This document shows, one piece after another, positions 16,856 to 24,263 of a stretch of 37,482 bases of DNA (position 1 is its first letter; each line of letters begins with the position of its first letter). The stretch is from positions 1-37,482 of IMG/VR virus record IMGVR_UViG_3300023179_000264; one strand, 5' to 3'. Under the pieces are notes generated by a model. The model was not told the DNA's origin, searched no databases, and was given only the letters and a program-made list of their open reading frames with translations. The position numbers and the translations under genes were made by a program. This stretch comes from a virus.

Positions 16856-16886
16856 CTCTCCAAAGGGGAGAGGGCTTGCGCCCTCT
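16856..16886 (-). promoter_or_regulatory. Two alternative hairpins between the capsid genes, one covering the ribosome site
   Basis: Hairpin A (minus-strand RNA) is GAGGGC-GCAA-GCCCTC, a 6-bp stem extended by one A-U pair (positions 16869-16886), with a tetraloop. Hairpin B pairs CTCTCC (from 16867-16872) with GGAGAG (from 16856-16861), and GGAGAG is the ribosome site of the second capsid gene. Positions 16869-16872 belong to both stems, so A and B are mutually exclusive. No U-run follows either, so an intrinsic terminator is unlikely. This could tune the ratio of the two capsid proteins or protect the first message end; both are inferences. Confidence 0.55.
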
Positions 16887-16890
16887 TTTA

Positions 16891-18240
16891 TCAAGCAGCC
16901 GTACCAGTCGAACGATAACGAACGCCAGCGTTAGGATCGCGCACCGAAGTAGCCGCGCGAGTCTCGCCGTAGAACGTAATCGAACCTGGGAGGGTCTGAT
17001 CGTAGCGACGGAGAACCATCGAAAGACGCATCACCATTGTGTGGAACTGCTGCCAATCCGCAAAGTACATCGGATAGTAGGAGGTCGTTCCTGCTGCTCC
17101 GGCGGTGGGTTGGCTGGGGTTGTCAACATACTTATTAACAACGACCTTAAACCCAAGCAATTCACCTACGATGCCATCAGTCCGAGAAAGACCGTCGATG
17201 TAGATCGGACGCAGCTGCGAATCGACCAAACCACGGATTCCTTGAAGAAGAATCGGGTTAATCATAAACGCTGCTGTCGGTGTCCAATACTGCTGTGGCA
17301 GGCTGTAAATGAAGTTCACAACGTCTTTGTAAACGATGTTGTTAGCCGCGACCGTGTTGGCGTTTGTGGTCAACTGATCGTAAGTAGCAAGGTTATGCAA
17401 ACCGTTACTGGTTGCAGTTCCCGAGGTTCCGAACGAAGCCGTCGAGCATGAGCCGCCCGTGTAGGAAGCATTTGCGCCAGCGTACTGATCCAAACCGCGC
17501 AAACCGTCAGCGCCGCCCGTCGTTACCGAGGTTCCGGTTCCCGACTGATCGTTATTCTGGATCGCCGAGGTTGCCATTGCCTGCTGGAACTCCATCAACA
17601 TATCGTCAACGACATTGGGCTCCAAGCCGTCAATGTCATCAAGCGCCGCCGTTCTGATTGGGAACTGAGCATTCAAGTCCTTAAGAATGACTTGCCAGAT
17701 GCTCGTGGCTTCAGTCGTGGATGCGCCGTTGTTTTGAACGGTGTAGCCCCACTGTGCGCCTGCATTACCTGTCTTGACGCGGAACTGATAAGCCGACCCA
17801 TCAGTTGCGACGATGCGCGACAAACCTAGCAACGGGTTTCCAAGACGCTTTGCAGCGAATACAGGATCGTAAGCGGTGCGGCCACCAACGTCGTAACCTG
17901 AGCCTGTAAGAGCCGAGGCTTCGTTGATGTAGGCTTCACACTGATCGACAGATTCAAAAATCTTGATCTCGCGCTCAATGTTGTTCCCAGCCTTTACATA
18001 TTCCTTAAGCACATCACGGAAGCGACGATTTGCTTCGCCACGGACAGTCTTGTGAATAGGACGAATGATAGAAGGAGCGGCAACTTTTGCCTCTAAAGCG
18101 GCAATCTTTGCTTCGGTTTCGGTTTTAACAGCCTCGACAGCCTCAGCAACTTTTGCCTCGACAGCCTGTGCGGTTTCTGCCAGCTTGGCAGCGCTAGATG
18201 CTTCGATTGCATCCAGTTTTTCAATTACCTTTTCCAACAT
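16891..18240 (-). CDS. Major capsid protein (HK97 fold) with N-terminal delta/scaffold region
   Basis: This 449-residue protein has an N-terminal coiled-coil-rich delta region (about 1-55, Ala/Glu/Lys-rich) and a linker to about 105. The HK97-fold core then starts at NEASALTGSG and includes FRVKTGNAG, SIWQVILKDLNAQFPIRTAA and a C-terminal SVRDPNAGVRY. The delta region is normally removed by the prohead protease encoded immediately upstream. The gap to the protease is 11 bases. The gene is followed by a shorter capsid paralogue. Capsid identity is well supported by synteny and by the fold-typical blocks. Confidence 0.92.
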   Translation of the reverse strand: MLEKVIEKLDAIEASSAAKLAETAQAVEAKVAEAVEAVKTETEAKIAALEAKVAAPSIIRPIHKTVRGEANRRFRDVLKEYVKAGNNIEREIKIFESVDQCEAYINEASALTGSGYDVGGRTAYDPVFAAKRLGNPLLGLSRIVATDGSAYQFRVKTGNAGAQWGYTVQNNGASTTEATSIWQVILKDLNAQFPIRTAALDDIDGLEPNVVDDMLMEFQQAMATSAIQNNDQSGTGTSVTTGGADGLRGLDQYAGANASYTGGSCSTASFGTSGTATSNGLHNLATYDQLTTNANTVAANNIVYKDVVNFIYSLPQQYWTPTAAFMINPILLQGIRGLVDSQLRPIYIDGLSRTDGIVGELLGFKVVVNKYVDNPSQPTAGAAGTTSYYPMYFADWQQFHTMVMRLSMVLRRYDQTLPGSITFYGETRAATSVRDPNAGVRYRSTGTAA

Positions 18241-18251
18241 TTTGAAATCTC

Positions 18252-19013
18252 CTAACGGGTTGAAATAGCTTTCAGCAACTCGCGGTATTCGAGCGCTTTC
18301 AGCAACTCCGCCGCATCAGACTCACTCTGAGTGGCAGTTTGTTGATCGCCCACAGCATCACGCTGTTCCAAAATGGCTTTCAACACACCGGACGCGGCGG
18401 TCGCATCCCGGCGAGATAGCCCTGCATCACGCAAAGCCTTCTCAATCGTTCTCGGATTGGGTTTCGATCCCATCCAGTATTCAAGTCTACTGATCTCAGC
18501 CTTCGGATTATTCGGCTGCATCACGATGGAAACCTCGGCTAGACCACCTTTGACGATCTGGAAATAACCATCGTCCGATTCTGTGGGCTCGCCATTTTCG
18601 TCGACCATCTGATATTCATCAGCATAAGCACCAACAGATACACCGCCGACCATCCGTGGGCTTTCGCGCATGATTGTATATAAATCAGATCCTGCTGTGG
18701 TATTTAGGAAAATCTTTCCAGTTCCGGTCATACCTTCTTCGTTAATATCAAACTTCGACCATTCACCGACAGGCATCATATCGCTTGAATGTTGAAAGTA
18801 CATCGGCAGCGGTCTGCCTGACTCTTGCCACATTTCGTGCCAGTTTTGAAAAGCCTCTGGCTTATAAAAGAACCGTCGACCGTCTGCGCCTTCTCTTGCG
18901 CCCCAGGTTGTAAGCGTGGCTTCTATTTCGCCCGTGGGCTCGCCCATTGCCTCGTCGGCTTTTCTGCCTAACTCAACTTTGGCTTCGTAGAAAAAAGTGA
19001 CATTTTTAGCCAT
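18252..19013 (-). CDS. HK97-family prohead maturation protease
   Basis: In this 253-residue protein the likely catalytic His is H75 in FQHSSDMMPVGEW (73-85). The Ser nucleophile is S126 in GGVSVGAY, and E160 in GGLAEVSIVMQPNNP completes the triad region. The C-terminal ~70 residues are helical and Ala/Asp/Glu-rich (DAVGDQQTATQSESDAAELL) and may interact with the scaffold. These proteases (U35 type) cut the capsid delta domain during head maturation. The ATG at 19013 has a GGGAG ribosome site; the gene overlaps a tiny upstream frame by 8 bases. Confidence 0.92.
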   Translation of the reverse strand: MAKNVTFFYEAKVELGRKADEAMGEPTGEIEATLTTWGAREGADGRRFFYKPEAFQNWHEMWQESGRPLPMYFQHSSDMMPVGEWSKFDINEEGMTGTGKIFLNTTAGSDLYTIMRESPRMVGGVSVGAYADEYQMVDENGEPTESDDGYFQIVKGGLAEVSIVMQPNNPKAEISRLEYWMGSKPNPRTIEKALRDAGLSRRDATAASGVLKAILEQRDAVGDQQTATQSESDAAELLKALEYRELLKAISTR

Positions 19014-19113
19014 TTATCGGCTCCCTTTCCTTAATCTTTCCATCTACCAACTTAGGTTTTGGCTTTCTCTTGTCTGCCGCGGCTTTGAGCTTCTCTAATA
19101 AATCCTTAAGCAT
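19006..19113 (-). CDS. Possible 35-residue basic protein between portal and protease
   Basis: An ATG at 19113 lies inside the last codons of the portal gene. It opens a 35-residue Lys-rich frame (MLKDLLEKLKAAADKRK then PKPKLVDGKIKEREPING) that ends 8 bases inside the protease start. The longer frame back to 19308 overlaps the portal and is probably a shadow. The short frame neatly fills the 92-base gap, which supports it, but the ribosome site is weak (GGA). It could be a small scaffold-like peptide or not translated at all. Confidence 0.4.
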   Translation of the reverse strand: MLKDLLEKLKAAADKRKPKPKLVDGKIKEREPING

Positions 19114-20500
19114 TTCCGGCTCTGCCTGTCTTACTGACCACCTTAAGGTTTCCACCACCTCCAGTGTCTTGCGGAGAACTGCCGGGAATAACGCTATCGC
19201 CACCAGCGGCAAGCAGCAGATCATCAGCACCATCGAGAGAATTAAGTCCCAGATATTCACGCGCTTCATTCTGCGTAAGAATCCCATTCTTAACTCCTGC
19301 AACCACATAATTCATTTGGTCTAATGGCGCACCTTTTAGGAAATCTTGCGTCTGAAACTGAATATGTAGATTTGGATAACCTTTAAGCAAAGCTAATTTT
19401 AACCTTTGCTCAATATTGGTAATAAACGGCATCATCGTCGATTTATAAAACTCGTCCAGCATCGTTTGTGTGTTGTTGTACTTAGATTCTCCGACTCCGA
19501 TCATCGCAGGAGGAACACCAAACAATCCACAAATCCTTGTCATGGTTTGCTTCTTAAGTTCTCTAGCGTCCACATCTTGAAGGGTTAAAGGCTTGATTGC
19601 TTCGTAAGTCATGCCCTGATCTAACAGCATGGATTGCCCTGGTTTGCTTTGATCCGAGGGCTGGCTGTTGAGCATGTTTGTCCACGCTTCTTTAAGACGG
19701 GATGCAATCTCTTTAAACTTTGAATCTGGAATAACTTGCTCGGTGCGGAACAAACCAGAGGGTTTTGCGCCGTTTAGCATAATGAAATTGGAGTAAAGGT
19801 CAATGTCCTGATCTAGCGAAACTAATTCCACAGCTTGCAAGCGGTTAAACGAACTTGAGCCTTGCCATGGCTCAGACTTTGTGTGCATCACTTGGAAATA
19901 CTTAAGCGGTTCGTCTTTGTTAAATCCGTAAGATGAACTGGTAAGCGTGTAAAACGGATAGCGCGTCTCCGAGATCCTCGGCACGATTAGCGTCGAATCT
20001 AAGACGTATATTTCTAAAGGTATCTGTGTTGGATCTTCTGCATTCTTGCGCCAAAGCAAAACAAATGTTTCGCCCGCAAGCTCATGCCACATTGTGAACT
20101 GATACCAAAACTCATATTGGCTTTGGAAATTATTAGGATTTGCAAGAAGATTAAGAATGCTAGATGCGCGGCTTTTTTCGCGCTCAGGCACACTAGGATC
20201 GGTCTGTGTGTCTACAAACGTGCCGTCTGGTTGCTTAGACATAATCTTGATCGGAAGCTGCGCTAAAGACCTTGCTTTTGCTCCCACGCAAGCCATAACC
20301 GTCGAGTTTCTCGCAAGTGTCGTTATATCAACACTTCTGCCAGCCTCGTTTACTGCTGAAGTTGTGACATATAAAAGCTGATTAGAACCGTAGCCCTGCC
20401 CCTTGCCGCGGAGCATGACATTGTTTCCGAGAACAGTATTCCCGAATAAAGAGTTACTTTCTGCCTTTGTTTTACGCTTAAATACGTCGAATAAGCCCAT
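19106..20500 (-). CDS. Portal protein (HK97 type)
   Basis: Starting from the ATG at 20500, which has a GAGG ribosome site 8 bases before it, the product has 464 residues. A TTG at 20512 is possible but overlaps the terminase stop. It starts MGLFDVFKRKTK, has the phage portal core around TLARNSTVMACVGAKARSLA and PNNFQSQYEFWYQ, and the helical region ending GLNSLDGADDLLLAAGG. The HK97-type portal forms the dodecameric vertex through which DNA enters. Size and order directly after the large terminase fit the family. It belongs to the late packaging-head block. Confidence 0.92.
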   Translation of the reverse strand: MGLFDVFKRKTKAESNSLFGNTVLGNNVMLRGKGQGYGSNQLLYVTTSAVNEAGRSVDITTLARNSTVMACVGAKARSLAQLPIKIMSKQPDGTFVDTQTDPSVPEREKSRASSILNLLANPNNFQSQYEFWYQFTMWHELAGETFVLLWRKNAEDPTQIPLEIYVLDSTLIVPRISETRYPFYTLTSSSYGFNKDEPLKYFQVMHTKSEPWQGSSSFNRLQAVELVSLDQDIDLYSNFIMLNGAKPSGLFRTEQVIPDSKFKEIASRLKEAWTNMLNSQPSDQSKPGQSMLLDQGMTYEAIKPLTLQDVDARELKKQTMTRICGLFGVPPAMIGVGESKYNNTQTMLDEFYKSTMMPFITNIEQRLKLALLKGYPNLHIQFQTQDFLKGAPLDQMNYVVAGVKNGILTQNEAREYLGLNSLDGADDLLLAAGGDSVIPGSSPQDTGGGGNLKVVSKTGRAGNA

Positions 20501-20508
20501 TTTTATCC

Positions 20509-22167
20509 TCAAAAGACTCTGAATCCGTACGATTCAGACGGCATCGGATTGTCCAGACTACAGTGCATCGCAATAATCAGCGCAATAATGCCGTCAACCT
20601 TAGCGTGACGATCCACACCGGCTTTCTTGACCTTAATGTTGCCCTGAACGTCTGTAAACACTTCGCAATTGCCCAATTGATGTCCTAAGAATGGGTTGCC
20701 ATCGTGTTTAATCTTGTGGCCTAGTATAAGTCGCTCGACATGCTTAGACGGGTTAGAAAGCACCGCCATTCCTTGACCGACTTTCTTTACCGGCATTCCG
20801 ACTTCGTAAAGTCTAGCTACTAAAGCCGCTGCATTGTATGCGTCATAGCCAACTTCTTTTATGTCGTATTTCTGGCTTTGCCCAATAATATACGCTGAAA
20901 TTTCTCTATCGTCCATCACATTGCCTTCAGTGATGTGCAATATCCCCGAATTGATCGCCTGCCTGAAAATATCCTGATAATGAGTCGGCAATAACTCAAA
21001 GCCATCTTCGGGAAGAAAGAACTTCCATTCGGCTTCGTAATCGTCCTCGGCAAATCTTTTTAGCGTGCAAACTGCGTTTAAATCTCGAGTTGCCGCTAGG
21101 TCAAAACCAATAAATACCGCTTCGGGTTCTCTTTCTGTCAGTCCTACGGATTCATCCCAGTGTGTACGGTCTACCCAGGCTGTCTCGGCTGAAACATAAA
21201 CATTAAGCGTTTTGCAGAGAAACTCGTTAAGCGCAGCGGGTTTAATCTTTGCTTCTTCGCATCGCGCAACAATCGCATCGTGACTAACAGAAATATTGTG
21301 CATGGGATTAGCTTTTGCCCACGTCTTTTCGTCGCGCCAATCATCGCCAGCATCCAGAGAATAAAGAAGTCCAAACCACCGCGGGTTGTCAGGTACATCC
21401 TGATGAAGAATGTGTTCCATCACCTGGAAGTCCTCGAAAAACTTTGTGTCTCTCGTGAAACTCGCAGTTGTGATGTATAGACGCAACGGATTCAGTCGAG
21501 ATACCATCCCTGAATGCAATACCTCAATCGCATTCCTGTCTACAATCTGGCTCGCTTCGTCAATAATCGTGCAAGAAGGGTTGAGCCCGTCTCCAGTCTT
21601 TTTAGTGTCTCTGGAGAGAGCTTTCATCATACTTTGGCTGTCGCCAGACTTCGTGATTGTGAATTTGCCGGTAACAAAAAAGTTACCAAGCTCTTTCGGC
21701 ATTGTCTCGACGAAGCCCTTGGCAGTCGTAAAAACAATTGAAGCCTGATCGCGGTTTGTAGCCAGCGTGTAGACTTCTGCTCCCGCCTCCCCAAACCCTA
21801 GCTCATAAAGTGCAATTAAGGCCGTTAAAGTCGATTTACCAGCCTTTCTAGGGATATAAACGATGACATCCTGCACCATTCGCTTTTGACGGTCTTTTTT
21901 GCTTCTGAATCCGTATATGGCGCAAGCAATTAAAATTTGAAATGGCTCAAGCGTGACAGAATGCCCTGCCCACTGGCCTTTGACATGCTTACATAAAGCG
22001 GTAAATTGTAAGAAATGGTTGACGGGATTTGGATCAAATACCCATTCCCATTCTTTATTTTCTAGATGATTTAAGAAACGCTGGCAGGCAAGCCGTACAT
22101 TTCGGCAAGCGTCTATTTCACCCTTTGCTACGCTGACCGCGTACTCAATTCCATCTTCTAGTTTCAT
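20509..22167 (-). CDS. Terminase large subunit, HK97-type
   Basis: In this 552-residue protein the ATPase part has Walker A PRKAGKST (106-113), Walker B CTIIDEAS (199-206) and the segment LNPLRLYITTAS (225-236). The nuclease part has FDLAATRDL (355-363), VGYDAYN (439-445) and an acidic residue in DRHAKVDGII (519-528). These are the expected RNase-H-fold positions. Terminases of this type (PF03354-like) drive DNA into the head. They often belong to phages that package from cohesive ends, though this cannot be proved from the protein alone. Its start overlaps the small subunit stop by 4 bases. Confidence 0.95.
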   Translation of the reverse strand: MKLEDGIEYAVSVAKGEIDACRNVRLACQRFLNHLENKEWEWVFDPNPVNHFLQFTALCKHVKGQWAGHSVTLEPFQILIACAIYGFRSKKDRQKRMVQDVIVYIPRKAGKSTLTALIALYELGFGEAGAEVYTLATNRDQASIVFTTAKGFVETMPKELGNFFVTGKFTITKSGDSQSMMKALSRDTKKTGDGLNPSCTIIDEASQIVDRNAIEVLHSGMVSRLNPLRLYITTASFTRDTKFFEDFQVMEHILHQDVPDNPRWFGLLYSLDAGDDWRDEKTWAKANPMHNISVSHDAIVARCEEAKIKPAALNEFLCKTLNVYVSAETAWVDRTHWDESVGLTEREPEAVFIGFDLAATRDLNAVCTLKRFAEDDYEAEWKFFLPEDGFELLPTHYQDIFRQAINSGILHITEGNVMDDREISAYIIGQSQKYDIKEVGYDAYNAAALVARLYEVGMPVKKVGQGMAVLSNPSKHVERLILGHKIKHDGNPFLGHQLGNCEVFTDVQGNIKVKKAGVDRHAKVDGIIALIIAMHCSLDNPMPSESYGFRVF

Positions 22168-22637
22168 GTTCCGAACTTGGGCCCTTTCAGGAAGTCGTTT
22201 ATTTTCGTGTTGTCATCAAGTTTATTAGCCGCCAGCCTAGATTTAGGTGTTAGCCCCAACTCAGACATAAGTTTAATCGCATTTTCCATCGCCTTATTTG
22301 CAAGGCTGATGTAAGGATTAGGCGCAAATGTTTTACCAGCGTTCGTTTCGACAATAAGCGGGTGAGTATCTATCGCAGCTCTTGCGTCAATGTAAATCTG
22401 AAGCTGATCGGCAAGCATCATCAGCGTATGTCGGTCTTGCTCTGAGCCGATTCCATACACGCTGAACAAATACTCAGCCGTCTCTTTGACAAACTTTTCC
22501 CGCGTAAACGATTTGGGATTGTTCGCCCATTCAGCAAAAGGAATCCTGCGCTTTACATCTTCTGGCAGGAATACACCTTCCTTTTTTCCTTTGGTTCCGT
22601 GGATTCGGTGGATCTCAACTGGAATTCTTGCGGTCAT
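22164..22637 (-). CDS. Terminase small subunit (P27-like)
   Basis: From the ATG at 22637, which has a GGAG ribosome site 9 bases before it, the product has 157 residues. A TTG at 22688 would place the start inside a palindrome and is less likely. The C-terminal half contains the helical P27-type segment NPYISLANKAMENAIKLMSE followed by LGLTPKSRL. Small terminases recognise the packaging start and regulate the large subunit. It overlaps the large subunit by 4 bases and follows a palindrome-rich noncoding stretch that could be its DNA target. Confidence 0.88.
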   Translation of the reverse strand: MTARIPVEIHRIHGTKGKKEGVFLPEDVKRRIPFAEWANNPKSFTREKFVKETAEYLFSVYGIGSEQDRHTLMMLADQLQIYIDARAAIDTHPLIVETNAGKTFAPNPYISLANKAMENAIKLMSELGLTPKSRLAANKLDDNTKINDFLKGPKFGT

Positions 22638-22796
22638 GACGGTTTTCTCCTTTGCGTCTAATGTGCGCTTTTTTGCGTAGCTACGCAAGGGGAATTCCCT
22701 GTTTTGGTTAACCCCCCCTAAACACCGACTTTGCAGAAAGTTGGGCGCGCGCTTGCGCTTCCGTCGCGTCGATTTTTTTTAACTTATTCTTAAAGA
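22638..22796 (-). other. Noncoding, palindrome-rich spacer between HNH nuclease and TerS; candidate cos/packaging site
   Basis: This 159-base spacer is one of the longest noncoding stretches in the late region. It holds three perfect palindromes close together: TTGCGTAGCTACGCAA (22673-22688), GGGAATTCCC (22690-22699) and GGTTAACC (22706-22713). A seven-C run, a GCGCGCGC (22745-22752) and an eight-T run follow. It lies between an HNH nuclease and the small terminase, where cos-phages of this class often carry their packaging site. I see no convincing promoter here. The cos role is inference. Confidence 0.5.
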
Positions 22797-23180
22797 TTAT
22801 AGAGGGATGATCTCGCCGCGGATGTAATCGTGCGCTTCGCCCTTCTTTTCAAGCCCTGTTTTGATGGAGTGGCACTCATGACAGAGGCTTTGAAACCGAT
22901 TGCCCATCCATTTATTCCTGTCTTGCTTGTGCGGAATGATGTGGTCAACGTGATGGGCTGGCGCGATCTTTCCTAATGACTGGCATCGAGCGCATAGGGG
23001 GTGCTTAGATAGCTGAATCTGCCTAAACTGTTTCCACTGCTTGGTGTTGTACAGTTTATTAAATGCTTTACGCTCTTCTGTTAGTGCGCCACCGTGATTG
23101 GTGCAGAAGGTCGAGCCATTAACCTTTGGCTGATTGCAACCTAACTCTCGACAGGTTGTTTGCTTTGGTGTTCTCGGCAT
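22797..23180 (-). CDS. HNH endonuclease with N-terminal zinc finger
   Basis: This 127-residue protein has an N-terminal cysteine finger (C10, C15, C26, H29). An HNH domain follows with CARC (63-66), HHVDHIIP (76-83), N94 and CHECH (100-104), giving the beta-beta-alpha metal fold. HNH proteins next to the terminase genes assist packaging-site cutting in HK97-like phages (HK97 gp74 type). An AGGA ribosome site lies 8 bases upstream. It overlaps the small gene upstream by 62 bases in another frame. Gene order HNH, spacer, TerS supports a packaging role. Confidence 0.92.
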   Translation of the reverse strand: MPRTPKQTTCRELGCNQPKVNGSTFCTNHGGALTEERKAFNKLYNTKQWKQFRQIQLSKHPLCARCQSLGKIAPAHHVDHIIPHKQDRNKWMGNRFQSLCHECHSIKTGLEKKGEAHDYIRGEIIPL

Positions 23181-23292
23181 CTTTATATCCTGATGCGTAT
23201 GCTGCTCTTGCTGCTGCTTGAGCTTTCTGTAGTGTAGGGAATGGCCCCTTACTTCCCCAGAACCATCCCTTTGTTGTCTTGCGGTAGGGCAT
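23119..23292 (-). CDS. Small phage protein with KGWFWGSKGPFPT motif
   Basis: This 57-residue gene starts with ATG at 23292, overlapping the upstream stop as TAATG, and begins MPYRKTTKGWFWGSKGPF. A helical Ala-rich stretch (KAQAAARAAYASGY) follows. This aromatic motif plus AYASGY is seen in short proteins of other phages, often beside HNH or packaging genes, but its function is unknown to me. Its last 62 bases overlap the HNH start in a different frame. It is positively charged and small, suggesting a nucleic-acid or capsid contact, which is speculative. Confidence 0.7.
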   Translation of the reverse strand: MPYRKTTKGWFWGSKGPFPTLQKAQAAARAAYASGYKDAENTKANNLSRVRLQSAKG

Positions 23293-23693
23293 TACTTTAG
23301 GAATCTGAGCTTGTAGAGTGTTGATTGCATGAGCGCAACGATCTCGTCGATACTGTTTTGTATGGCTGAGTCATCACCCATCGAGCTTCGGTAAACCCTG
23401 ACATACTCAAGCATAAATTCCAGTTCCGCTATAGCCGTATCTGCTGGCGCTCGATATTCCACAGGGTAATTCAGGATTACAGCCTCGAGCCCTTGCCATT
23501 GCTCGACCACTGAATCGACAAGATCTCCCAGGTCATCGTAGAAGTGTCCTAAAGCCTTGTGCTCGGCATAGGACTTAGACTGCAAATGTAGGATGTGTGC
23601 GTTGGTTACTCCGTGGAGTAAACACATAATAAATTGACCTGGGGTCTTAGCCGGTTTTTCTGACCTAAGCGCTTCCAAGAAATGCTTTTTCAT
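23292..23693 (-). CDS. DUF5856-like helical protein, first gene of the late leftward block
   Basis: From the ATG at 23693, just beyond an intrinsic terminator, the product has 133 residues and starts MKKHFLEALRSEKPAKTPGQ. The upstream TTG at 23738 would require translation through the terminator hairpin and is rejected. The helices contain MCLLHGVTNAHILHLQSKS and HKALGHFYDDLGDLVDSVVEQ, in the style of DUF5856, an all-helical ferritin-like fold family with unknown function. An AGG precedes the start by 9 bases. The stop couples to the next gene (TAATG). Confidence 0.68.
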   Translation of the reverse strand: MKKHFLEALRSEKPAKTPGQFIMCLLHGVTNAHILHLQSKSYAEHKALGHFYDDLGDLVDSVVEQWQGLEAVILNYPVEYRAPADTAIAELEFMLEYVRVYRSSMGDDSAIQNSIDEIVALMQSTLYKLRFLK

Positions 23694-23703
23694 TGGTCTG
23701 CCT

Positions 23704-23728
23704 AAAAAAATGCCCTCGGGGAGAGGGC
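23704..23728 (-). terminator. Intrinsic terminator ending the early leftward operon
   Basis: The minus-strand RNA has a 6-bp stem, GCCCTC and GAGGGC, with loop TCCCC, followed by A and seven Ts. It lies 33 bases after the stop of the gene at 23762 and 11 bases before the ATG of the late gene at 23693. It thus separates the early small-gene operon from the packaging and head genes. If the late genes are transcribed from the early promoter, antitermination would be needed; otherwise a late promoter must lie beyond. Confidence 0.85.
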
Positions 23729-23761
23729 TAACCAACAAGGAGTAAAAGTATTGTATTCCTC

Positions 23762-23947
23762 TTATAGACTGGAATCAAGACTGTTTCTGAAGTCCTCGGA
23801 CAGCTTCAACAGTCGTTCGCTTTGATACTCCAGTTCTTTTGTCAACTGCTCAATATGCTCCAGTTGGATGCTTATTTTGTCCCATCCCGTTAAATCTTGC
23901 GTCAGTGAATTTATGTAAGTTTGTTGCGCTAATTTATTCAGATCCAT
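23762..23947 (-). CDS. Small coiled-coil protein, last early leftward gene
   Basis: With the ATG at 23947 and an AAGGATA ribosome site, the product has 61 residues. It begins MDLNKLAQQTYINSL and has a long heptad-like helix, ISIQLEHIEQLTKELEYQSE. No family is recognised. About 55 noncoding bases separate it from the gene at 24018. It is the final gene before the terminator. A coiled coil suggests dimerisation; the role is unknown. Confidence 0.6.
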   Translation of the reverse strand: MDLNKLAQQTYINSLTQDLTGWDKISIQLEHIEQLTKELEYQSERLLKLSEDFRNSLDSSL

Positions 23948-24017
23948 TTTGTATCCTTTCAATTTTTCGATTGATATACCAGACTTGTGTAATGCTTTGG
24001 ATGATTTACGTTATCTG

Positions 24018-24263
24018 TCATAACAAAGCCTTTATGTGATTGGGTATCTTAGGCAATGGAGCCCATGCAATAAATCGGTCAGACCAAAAGCCAATTACGC
24101 AAACACCGCCAGGATTTAATAACAACATCTTTTTACCTAACGGAGGTTGTTTATCTTCTGGAGTCATCCACACTGCATCGCCAGCAATATACGCTTTCAT
24201 ACTTGCGGGACAACTCCTCCCCTGATTGCATTGTTGATTGCATGGTGGGCATCTATCTGTCAT
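24018..24263 (-). CDS. DUF551-like small early protein with N-terminal Cys cluster
   Basis: From the ATG at 24263, which overlaps the upstream stop as ATGA, the product has 81 residues. The first 18 residues hold four cysteines (C5, C8, C12, C18), a probable metal site. The rest matches the DUF551 pattern: VWMTPEDKQPPLGKKMLLL, then FWSDRFIAWAPLPKIP. Such proteins are common in phage early regions and have no assigned function. Coupling supports this start over the TTG at 24293. Confidence 0.72.
   Translation of the reverse strand: MTDRCPPCNQQCNQGRSCPASMKAYIAGDAVWMTPEDKQPPLGKKMLLLNPGGVCVIGFWSDRFIAWAPLPKIPNHIKALL

Noticed and set aside
19006-19308. Long 100-residue frame across the portal end
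   Set aside because: Most of it overlaps the portal in another frame and reads like a shadow. Only the last 35 codons could be real.
22638-22796. Promoter before TerS
   Set aside because: TTGCGT and TTAGAC are about 21 bases apart and no convincing -10/-35 pair was found.
23694-23738. TTG start for the DUF5856-like gene
   Set aside because: It would translate through the terminator hairpin. The ATG at 23693 has a suitable site.
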